Positions 1 through 5,817 of a stretch of DNA of 12,727 nt are shown here, in pieces (positions within the stretch are counted from its first letter, which is position 1; the number at the start of each line of letters is the position of its first letter). Below the pieces are notes generated by a model that had not been told where the DNA came from, ran no database searches, and saw only the letters and a list, made by a program, of their open reading frames with translations. The DNA comes from an uncultured Bacilli bacterium (lineage in GTDB: Bacteria > Bacillota_I > Bacilli_A > RF39 > UBA660): contig CANQVY010000025.1 in NCBI GenBank assembly GCA_947627405.1, forward strand, positions 1-12,727. The letters run 5' to 3'. A program made the position numbers and the translations under genes.

Positions 1-2131
1 CAATATATTTTGGATTTACCTTAAATCGTCCATTTACATTAATTAATGGATTAACTCCATTTGGATGTTTAACTAAAATTGTTTTATCTGCTGAAATCCC
101 ATTTTCAAATGATCTAAATGAAGAAGTATACCTAATTTCAGTAATTAATTCTATTTGATTATGAATTTTTTTAACATTATCATCTATTGATATTGAATTA
201 GATTTACTTCCTTGCATAATTCCAGCTGGATTTATATTTAATCCTTCATTCATAATATTCGAAAGACTTTGACCACTAACATATGTTTTATGAACTCCAA
301 CATAACTTTGTCCATCAAGTAAATTTACTAAACTTTGTCCTACCTTATAAGGAAGAATTCCTTTGTTGTTAATTTTCTCGCAATGATTATAAACATATTC
401 TTTCCCCCATTGTTGTCCATAAATTGGTTCATTGATGATATCGGGATTAATTAAGTATTCATTGACTTTCATTGGATTAGATAAACTTGGCATGTAATCA
501 TAGGCTGCCGTTTTTGATGTTCCTTGTTTTTGTTTTTTTAATATATCAAATATTGAATTTCTTCGAGCACCTTCAAAAGTTGTTATATTATTGCTTTTTA
601 CAGCGTTGGTATTTACTTCATTTTTATTAGTAATTATTGAATTTGCACTTTCTGATAAAGTACTGTTGGTTTCTATTCCTGGATTTTCAAGTGCCTTTTT
701 TACTATGTTATTTCCTTTTTTATAATCATTTAAAGCCTTATCTATGGTATTTTTGTTTAATACTTCTGGATTTGTTAAATCTTTTACAATTTGGTTATCA
801 ATATTTTCTAAAACAACCTTCGTTTCTTCTGGTAGGGCATCATATTCTTTTTGTAATTGATTTTTTGTTTCATTATCAAGTGTGCTATTTTTCCCTATAC
901 TGCTAGGTATACTTGCCATTTGTAAAACACCTGAAGTCAAAGCACCAACTACAAAGTCATATAGCATACCATCTGCACTATCTCCCCATAATTTATTTAA
1001 ATCTTCTTCACTACAATAAGTTAGCTTTAAAATAAATGGTGAAACAAGATCAGAAGTCACATTTTCTAATCCCTCTCCTATCATATTTGTTACAAATTTT
1101 CCTACAATAGTATCAAGAACTTTTTTAACCATTGAATTATCAATTTTTGTTAAGAGAGCTTTTAGTATTTTATTATCAGCAATCTTGCCATTTTTTAAAC
1201 CTCCAAAACCTCCTGTAACTTTCTCAATTCCTACCTCAGTTGCTGTAGATAAAATGGCATAAATCAATGCTTCATCTTCTGTGGCGCCATTATAATAGGC
1301 TTCGTTTAAAGATCCTCCAAAACACTGTGCAGCAAAAGTAATGGTCCCAAGACCCGTTCCAGGTAATACAGTATCTGCAATAATTGTAGGGATCATAGCT
1401 ATTGCTGCTTCTCCAACATTCCAAGTGAGTGAATCTTCTTGAATGATGGAATAATTGACTATATATTCTCTTACAGTCATTTCCGTTCCTGGTATTTGAT
1501 AATTAAATATATGTTTTTCTTTCCATTCTTCAGTTTTTTCAGTAGCAGTTTTTATTTTCTGTTGTGTATATTCATGTACATCATTTTTCGATTTTTCTAA
1601 TGTTTCATTTCTATTAATGTATTCATCATTTCCAGAAAGCTCTGTCAATATCATATTTGTTTCCATTGATTTTTGCGTATTTTGCTGATTTTGTATATCC
1701 CCAAAAAATAATATTGCTGATTTAAAGCTTGTCCAAAGATCAGCTCCAGTTTCTGCAGCCATTGTTCCAGTTGCTACTACCGTTCCACTTATAGTTTTAC
1801 TTACTTCATATTCACTTGCAGATGTTTGCGTCTTTGCTTCATTACTAGGTTCAAATATTTTATCATTTAACCATTGTAATATTTTCTTACCTGTTGATTT
1901 TTTTTCTTTTTGTTCTTTTTTTTTAGTAGTGCCTTCTATAGGATTATTTTCTTCATTTGTATAATACTTTCCTGCATTATTTTTTTGGCTATTTAATTGT
2001 ATATTTTTACTATTCACATAAGATTGAGATGACGATATATTATTTGCAGAATAATTTACAGAATTTTTATTTGGGTTAAACTTTATTGAATTATTTACAC
2101 TGCTTGAGCCAATACTTCCATAATTTGGCAT
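1..2131 (-). CDS. Type VII secreted polymorphic-toxin-like protein (C-terminus cut by window edge)
   Basis: I translated this frame by hand: it is open for 710 codons from ATG 2131 to the left edge, so the 3' end is missing. A strong site (AGGTGGTGAT) lies just before the ATG. Residues 1-75 are Asn/Ser-rich, then Lys/Glu-rich and probably disordered. Residues 80-210 are mostly helical. Residues 235-410 are Gly/Ala-rich with hydrophobic stretches and the phrases EAYYNGATEDEALIYA and GEGLENVTSDLV, a type of segment seen in Firmicutes polymorphic toxins before the toxin domain. After a polar linker (about 415-530) comes a distinct domain from about 540. It contains GVHKT (612-616), IMNEGL (626-631) and VNPKYI (705-710). 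The order GVHKT then IMNEGL resembles the 'H-G-T ... I-l-x-E-G-L' start of ADP-ribosyltransferase-like folds, which is inference. There is no signal peptide and no N-terminal LXG or WXG domain. It is the last visible gene of the substrate operon, 23 nt after the DUF4176 gene. No immunity gene is in the window. Confidence 0.8.
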   Translation of the reverse strand, partial: MPNYGSIGSSSVNNSIKFNPNKNSVNYSANNISSSQSYVNSKNIQLNSQKNNAGKYYTNEENNPIEGTTKKKEQKEKKSTGKKILQWLNDKIFEPSNEAKTQTSASEYEVSKTISGTVVATGTMAAETGADLWTSFKSAILFFGDIQNQQNTQKSMETNMILTELSGNDEYINRNETLEKSKNDVHEYTQQKIKTATEKTEEWKEKHIFNYQIPGTEMTVREYIVNYSIIQEDSLTWNVGEAAIAMIPTIIADTVLPGTGLGTITFAAQCFGGSLNEAYYNGATEDEALIYAILSTATEVGIEKVTGGFGGLKNGKIADNKILKALLTKIDNSMVKKVLDTIVGKFVTNMIGEGLENVTSDLVSPFILKLTYCSEEDLNKLWGDSADGMLYDFVVGALTSGVLQMASIPSSIGKNSTLDNETKNQLQKEYDALPEETKVVLENIDNQIVKDLTNPEVLNKNTIDKALNDYKKGNNIVKKALENPGIETNSTLSESANSIITNKNEVNTNAVKSNNITTFEGARRNSIFDILKKQKQGTSKTAAYDYMPSLSNPMKVNEYLINPDIINEPIYGQQWGKEYVYNHCEKINNKGILPYKVGQSLVNLLDGQSYVGVHKTYVSGQSLSNIMNEGLNINPAGIMQGSKSNSISIDDNVKKIHNQIELITEIRYTSSFRSFENGISADKTILVKHPNGVNPLINVNGRFKVNPKYI

Positions 2132-2154
2132 TTATATCACCACCTTTTCTCTTT

Positions 2155-2484
2155 TTAATTTAAGGTTTCTACTTCTTGTTTGGTATCAGATGATACGGAA
2201 TCTATTTTATTTATCATATCCTTTAATTTTTCTTTAAATGTTGTTTCTTCTTCATCTTTATATCCGATAAAAAATATTTTATCTATTTGTTCATGATTAA
2301 ATAAAAATGAACTTGAAGAAGATAAAATTCCTTCGGGATACATGCATCCTGTATAATCATATATTTTATTTTCTCCTTTAGGTATAGAACAAAAACCTGT
2401 TATCATAACTCTTTTTGTTCCTCCTTGTAAAAGTACAACTGACCCTATTGGTAAATATTTACCATTATCCTTAATTTCTTCCAT
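2155..2484 (-). CDS. DUF4176 family protein, T7SS toxin-associated
   Basis: This 109-aa cytosolic protein has the hallmarks I associate with DUF4176: LPIGSVVLL at residues 11-19, YDYTGCMYPEG at 42-52, and FNHEQIDKIFFIGY at 62-75, followed by a charged helical tail. Proteins of this family are encoded beside LXG and other T7SSb toxins and are thought to help effector handling; the exact biochemical role is not visible here. The ATG at 2484 is preceded by AAAGGAA at a normal distance. It sits 15 nt after the 356-aa gene and 23 nt before the toxin-like gene, which fits a factor dedicated to that toxin. No membrane segment or signal peptide is present. Confidence 0.85.
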   Translation of the reverse strand: MEEIKDNGKYLPIGSVVLLQGGTKRVMITGFCSIPKGENKIYDYTGCMYPEGILSSSSSFLFNHEQIDKIFFIGYKDEEETTFKEKLKDMINKIDSVSSDTKQEVETLN

Positions 2485-2499
2485 ATTTGTATTTCCTTT

Positions 2500-3570
2500 C
2501 TATATTATTTCCTCATATTTAATGTCTAAATTTTTATTTGAATTATTTATTGTATTGGGATTTATATTTTGAACAGTGCTACTTCCTAGTGTTTTGTATT
2601 CTGAATTGTTTTGAACAGATTTCATATTATTTGTCTTTTCTGTGCTTATATTTAAAGTTTCGGGTTGAATTGGTGTTTTCTTTTTATCAAATTTTACATC
2701 ATTCTTGGCCTCATTATCCCAAGATATATTTTTTCTATCTTTCGAATTATCTATAATTTTATTATTGTTATTGTAATTTATACTATTTTGATAGTCATCA
2801 TGAAATGTTTTATTTGCATCATCAAGTACACTATCGTTTGCAATTTTATTATCAATATCATTTACATGCTGAATTATATATACAGAATGGATATATTCAC
2901 TACTACTAGACACTCCTAATATTTGATCCAAGGTGCGAGTATGATTTTTTTTATCGTTATCTATATCTGCATCATTTAAAATAGAAATATTATTTGGTAT
3001 GACTTGCTGCGTATTCAAGTTATGAAAATAATAAGTTTCATCAATTTGAATCATATCAGTGACTAAAGAGGAACATTTCATCATAACAGCAGCGCATACA
3101 CCTGAATCATAATTACTTACTTTAATATCCATATCCTGATTAAAAAATGTATTTGATATAAAATCTTTCACCATACTATTATTAATTTTATAAATATCTT
3201 TACTATTTATTTTTATTGTATTGGTTTTTTTTACTTTTATATTTTTTTGAATCTTTGATTTTATTTTTACATCCCTCGGATTGATCTTTTGTGCATTCTT
3301 TGTTAATTCTTGCTCATAATTTACATATCTATTTAAAACTTTAATCACACTTTTTTCTAAGCGATTAAAATTAGTTTCCAATATATTACAATTGGACCTT
3401 AAGGCATTTAATTTCTCATTAATATGATTTTTATCTTTTATATTATAAGGTAGCTCTGCTTTTAAGCTATCAACATAATTATATGCATCTGTACATTTAC
3501 TTGCTACTTTTGTAGTTATAGAAGATATTTTCCTATCAATTACATCTAAATCTATTTCAATATCAGCCAT
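2500..3570 (-). CDS. Helical protein with Asn-rich tail, candidate toxin-targeting partner
   Basis: I do not recognise a named family. The product is 356 aa if it starts at ATG 3570, which has GGAG nine nt upstream. An in-frame ATG at 3585 has no such site, would overlap the previous gene, and has the SD itself inside its reading frame. Residues 1-97 look like a long helical hairpin with heptad-like hydrophobic spacing, as in WXG100/LXG helical bundles, but without a clear WXG motif. Residues 120-235 form a mixed region with several hydrophobic stretches and three Cys. Residues 236-356 are Asn/Asp/Lys-rich and probably disordered. The gene starts one nt after the stop of the 103-aa WXG-type gene, so the two are likely translationally coupled and may form a heterodimer. 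By position it could stand in for the LXG half of a tripartite export signal for the toxin-like protein; this is inference. Confidence 0.7.
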   Translation of the reverse strand: MADIEIDLDVIDRKISSITTKVASKCTDAYNYVDSLKAELPYNIKDKNHINEKLNALRSNCNILETNFNRLEKSVIKVLNRYVNYEQELTKNAQKINPRDVKIKSKIQKNIKVKKTNTIKINSKDIYKINNSMVKDFISNTFFNQDMDIKVSNYDSGVCAAVMMKCSSLVTDMIQIDETYYFHNLNTQQVIPNNISILNDADIDNDKKNHTRTLDQILGVSSSSEYIHSVYIIQHVNDIDNKIANDSVLDDANKTFHDDYQNSINYNNNNKIIDNSKDRKNISWDNEAKNDVKFDKKKTPIQPETLNISTEKTNNMKSVQNNSEYKTLGSSTVQNINPNTINNSNKNLDIKYEEII

Positions 3571-3571
3571 G

Positions 3572-3883
3572 TTAATTTTCTCCATCTATTGTATTTTTTA
3601 TTCTTATTTTCAAAGGATTAATACTATTAATTACTTTACTAAATTGTCTTTCCAATTCTGTAATTTTGTTAATCAATTCCTTTGCGTCCTCACCTTTCCA
3701 ATGATTTCTAACACTAGTTTTAAAATCAGAGATTGTATTTCGGGCATCTATCAGACTTTTCTCGCATTTATCTAATCTATTTAATTTTTCTTTTAATCTG
3801 TTTTTTTCAGGAGAATTAGTATTAGGAGTAAGATTTAAATCCAAATCCCAATCAATATTAAATAATTCATCAAATAAACCCAT
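3572..3883 (-). CDS. Small WXG-type helical protein (Lap/WXG100-like)
   Basis: This is a 103-aa protein with a short acidic start (MGLFDELFNIDWDLD), then a predicted helix-turn-helix: helix one about residues 25-60, a turn with W62-K63-G64, and helix two about 66-98. The W-x-G in the turn is the signature of WXG100-type proteins, which form antiparallel helical dimers and carry substrates to T7SS motors. It is more divergent than the two WXG100 genes upstream. It precedes a second helical protein, a DUF4176 protein and a toxin-like protein, so a Lap-like targeting factor is the best reading. Its SD (TAGGAGGT) overlaps the TAG stop of the upstream gene, and its own stop is one nt from the next start, indicating tight coupling. 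Confidence 0.75.
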   Translation of the reverse strand: MGLFDELFNIDWDLDLNLTPNTNSPEKNRLKEKLNRLDKCEKSLIDARNTISDFKTSVRNHWKGEDAKELINKITELERQFSKVINSINPLKIRIKNTIDGEN

Positions 3884-3892
3884 CTATACCTC

Positions 3893-4597
3893 CTAATTTA
3901 ATTTCCTTGTATTACTCATTCCAATTGTAGTTATATTTGTTAAATCTATTGGAACTGAATTTTGCCCAACATTATTTGAATTATCTGTTCTAGAAATATA
4001 ATTACTCATTGTTTCTATCCTGTTATTATCAATTTTTACAGCTCCTACTTTTGGTTCTAATGTTTGTATATGATTTTTAAGTTCTATTAAATTTATTTTG
4101 TCTTTTCTCATATTTATATAATTTATATAGTTAATGCTAAATTCACTATTCTTATCTAATCCCGATTGGTTAAGTACTGTCAATAAAAAATCTGGAAAAG
4201 AATACCCTGCATTATAATTATCTATTGGTATATAAATAAAATATATTTTACTTGAATAAACGTTAATAAGTACTTGTCTTATATCAAAAATTATTTTTCC
4301 AATTAATAAATTATTTTGACTTGTATTAAATAACGTATCTATAATTTGATTAATAATATTTAAAAAAATATTTTCTTCACATATATTTTTTATATACTCA
4401 TCAAATTTTGCCAAGGCACTTATTTCATATCTTAACTCTACGCCAGATTCTTTAGTGATAATACTAAATGGTAATAATCCACTTACTTTTTCTCCTGCAA
4501 CTAATGCAATTTCTTTCGTAAGCAAATTTTCATTATCAGCTAATAACTTATAATAGAATTTTCTTCCTTCATTTATTACTGTATTTAACCTCTCCAT
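3893..4597 (-). CDS. DUF6382 / EssB-like cytosolic domain protein without membrane anchor
   Basis: This is a 234-aa protein from ATG 4597, with GGGTGAT just upstream; a longer TTG start at 4609 would swallow that site. Residues 5-145 resemble DUF6382 and the cytosolic pseudokinase-like half of EssB/YukC. The order is GLLPFSI (40-46), then ELRYEIS (54-60), FDEYI (65-69), a helical IINQIIDTLF (81-90), KIIFDIRQVLI (101-111) and a beta-rich IYFIYIPI (118-125). Residues 175-234 are a polar, Asn-rich tail. EssB in well-studied systems has a transmembrane helix and an outer domain; neither is present here. The gene sits between the WXG100 genes and the toxin module, in the same operon. I infer a soluble EssB-like adaptor; family assignment is by eye and should be confirmed by profile search. 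Confidence 0.65.
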   Translation of the reverse strand: MERLNTVINEGRKFYYKLLADNENLLTKEIALVAGEKVSGLLPFSIITKESGVELRYEISALAKFDEYIKNICEENIFLNIINQIIDTLFNTSQNNLLIGKIIFDIRQVLINVYSSKIYFIYIPIDNYNAGYSFPDFLLTVLNQSGLDKNSEFSINYINYINMRKDKINLIELKNHIQTLEPKVGAVKIDNNRIETMSNYISRTDNSNNVGQNSVPIDLTNITTIGMSNTRKLN

Positions 4598-4621
4598 ATT
4601 ATCACCCAATCAAATTGATTA

Positions 4622-4987
4622 TTAATTTTGTGCACCATTTGTTCCTGCATTTGGATCCAATGTAGCAGAAGTCGTCATTTGTTCTTCATATTCTTTAGAT
4701 CTCTTAGCAGCATTTGCCATGATATCACCAATATAAGTTAAAGCATTTCGAATTTCTTGTGTAAATGCAGTTTCATAATTTTCTATAGAAGTTCTGAAAG
4801 CATTATGAGCATTACCATCCCAATAATCTTGTAATGTTTTATCTAGTTCAAGTAATCTTTGAATTACTCTCTTTCCTTCTGTTTCATGATCGATAAAAGT
4901 TTGTCTTAAATTTTCAATGTCTGCAAAGTTAATTTCAATATTAGCGCTATCACTTGCTTGCGCACTTACCCAACCTGTATCAGCCAT
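4622..4987 (-). CDS. WXG100 family T7SS substrate
   Basis: This is a 121-aa protein with two helices (about residues 20-52 and 60-103) joined by a turn carrying W56-D57-G58. This is the ESAT-6/WXG100 hairpin, of usual length plus a polar Ala/Asn/Thr-rich tail of about 18 residues. Such proteins dimerise, are exported by EssC, and are often needed for export of larger effectors. An exact Y-x-x-x-D/E export motif is not present; Y100-EEQM is the nearest match. ATG 4987 follows a strong AAAGGAGAAAT site. The gene lies 27 nt after the other WXG100 gene, with which it may form a heterodimer. Both carry the Trp at residue 56 and start MAD, so they look like diverged duplicates. Confidence 0.92.
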   Translation of the reverse strand: MADTGWVSAQASDSANIEINFADIENLRQTFIDHETEGKRVIQRLLELDKTLQDYWDGNAHNAFRTSIENYETAFTQEIRNALTYIGDIMANAAKRSKEYEEQMTTSATLDPNAGTNGAQN

Positions 4988-5014
4988 TTTATTTCTCCTT
5001 TCTTTTGTTTATAA

Positions 5015-5371
5015 TTAATCTTCACTTGTAGATGTATATGTTGTATTTTCAAATTCATTGACGTTTGTTGCTTGTAAAGATGCATATCCATCTGCTGCAT
5101 CTCCAGTAAAGTCTGAAAATATTCTTAAAGTTTTACCAATATCTTCAAACATTGCTTGGAAACGATTTAGCATTGAATTAAATGCCTCTTTATCAGCTCC
5201 CTGCCATGATGAAACTTTAGCTATATCTGCTTGTAATTCTGTATGTAAATTAGACAATTCGGTATAAATATTTGCCATTTGCTCTTTTGCATAAGTTGCC
5301 ATTTGTCCAGTTTTTGCCTTGATAGATCCATCACCTAAAGCACTCACTTGTGATGTGTAAGCATCAGCCAT
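5015..5371 (-). CDS. WXG100 family T7SS substrate
   Basis: This is a 118-aa protein with the WXG100 fold: helix one about residues 20-53, the turn with W56-Q57-G58, and helix two about 60-98, then an Asn/Thr/Ser-rich tail. It is likely a small secreted T7SS protein acting as a dimer, possibly with the neighbouring WXG100 product. Y96-ASLQ lies where the Y-x-x-x-D/E export motif usually sits, with Gln in place of the acidic residue. The SD (AAAGGAGGAAAC) is the strongest in the window and overlaps the intergenic gap after yukD, consistent with high expression of an abundant substrate. It is the second gene of the substrate operon. Confidence 0.93.
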   Translation of the reverse strand: MADAYTSQVSALGDGSIKAKTGQMATYAKEQMANIYTELSNLHTELQADIAKVSSWQGADKEAFNSMLNRFQAMFEDIGKTLRIFSDFTGDAADGYASLQATNVNEFENTTYTSTSED

Positions 5372-5388
5372 TGTAGTTTCCTCCTTTC

Positions 5389-5643
5389 CTATACTAACAT
5401 CAGTTTTGATCCGTTTGTTAACCCTTGTTCTTTGACTGATAAATTAATATCATAAACTTTTCCACTGCCACGATCGCATAGTAGAACATCTTCATCGGCT
5501 ATAAACAAACCTCCTGATAGTTCACAAATAGACTTTGATAATAATTCCAATATTTCTTTTATCGTTTTATGAAGTGGAAGAAAAGCATCGAAACTTTGGT
5601 TCACACTAGGCACAAAACATTCAACTAATATTTGATCTGTCAT
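5389..5643 (-). CDS. yukD: YukD/EsaB-like ubiquitin-fold protein, operon copy
   Basis: This 84-aa protein has the pattern of YukD/EsaB: a beta strand ILVECFVP, a second strand FDAFLP, a long helix KTIKEILELLSKSIC, then short strands ending LMLV. YukD has a ubiquitin-like fold, is not a conjugated modifier, and is a cytosolic T7SSb component. This is the first gene of the substrate operon, starting at ATG 5643 with AGGTGATGAT directly upstream, 17 nt before the first WXG100 gene. Its promoter carries an eight-G run. A second 84-aa copy is encoded at 10941-11195; an ungapped comparison by eye gives about 32 of 84 identical residues. Confidence 0.88.
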   Translation of the reverse strand: MTDQILVECFVPSVNQSFDAFLPLHKTIKEILELLSKSICELSGGLFIADEDVLLCDRGSGKVYDINLSVKEQGLTNGSKLMLV

Positions 5644-5663
5644 ATCATCACCTATTTTCTATT

Positions 5664-5677
5664 TTATTGTACAATAA
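5664..5677. promoter_or_regulatory. 14-bp perfect palindrome over the -10 box, candidate operator
   Basis: The sequence TTATTGTACAATAA reads identically on both strands. It contains the predicted -10 hexamer TACAAT of the substrate-operon promoter, so a bound repressor would block polymerase. No regulator gene is identifiable in the window, and AT-rich DNA makes palindromes more likely by chance. Confidence 0.4.
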
Positions 5678-5696
5678 GTACCCCCCCCGTTGTCAA
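5666..5696 (-). promoter_or_regulatory. Sigma-A type promoter of the substrate operon, with eight-G spacer run
   Basis: On the minus strand, TTGACA (5696-5691) is followed by a 19-bp spacer and TACAAT (5671-5666). The start site would fall near 5660, about 17 nt before the yukD start codon. The spacer includes eight consecutive G (plus-strand C 5681-5688), the longest G/C run I see in the window. A 19-bp spacer is two longer than the 17 bp seen in the other two clear promoters here, so this promoter is predicted to be weak in its present state. Confidence 0.7.
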
Positions 5697-5709
5697 TATT
5701 TCCTGGTTT

Positions 5710-5736
5710 ACTTTACGTCAATTTTAGAGGTAAAGT
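5710..5736. repeat. Inverted repeat upstream of the substrate-operon promoter
   Basis: Arms ACTTTAC (5710-5716) and GTAAAGT (5730-5736) are perfect 7-bp complements separated by 13 bp. The dyad lies about 14-40 bp upstream of the -35 box, where an activator could bind. It is short, so this is a weak call. Confidence 0.3.
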
Positions 5737-5780
5737 TTAGCAATTTTAATTTCATAAAAAACCCCTTCATATATTTTTGC

Positions 5781-5817
5781 AAAAAAAATAATAGAATGAT
5801 TTCTTTCTATTATTTTT
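5781..5817 (-). terminator. Rho-independent terminator of essC
   Basis: On the minus strand a 10-bp stem (AATAATAGAA with TTCTATTATT; arms 5805-5814 and 5787-5796) with an 8-nt loop is followed by a run of T (5786-5781). The stem is AT-rich but long, and it overlaps the essC stop codon (5812-5810). It separates essC from the substrate operon. Confidence 0.75.

Noticed and set aside
637..906. 89-aa frame on the plus strand, rich in Phe, Leu and Tyr
   Set aside because: It lies opposite the well-supported toxin-like frame; its hydrophobic composition is what the complement of Lys/Asn-rich coding sequence gives, and it has no ribosome binding site.
2538..2919. Plus-strand frames that look like small membrane proteins
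   Set aside because: They are the antisense of the Asn-rich tail of the 356-aa protein; AAT/AAC and AAA codons read backwards as Ile, Val and Phe codons.
3893..4597. Calling the 234-aa protein a true EssB (YukC)
   Set aside because: There is no transmembrane helix or extracellular domain; only the cytosolic half is matched, so an EssB-like/DUF6382 call is safer.
5693..5721. Alternative promoter TTGACG with 17-bp spacer and TATTGA
   Set aside because: The -10 matches only half the consensus, and the start would fall within the G-run; the TTGACA/TACAAT pair is better.
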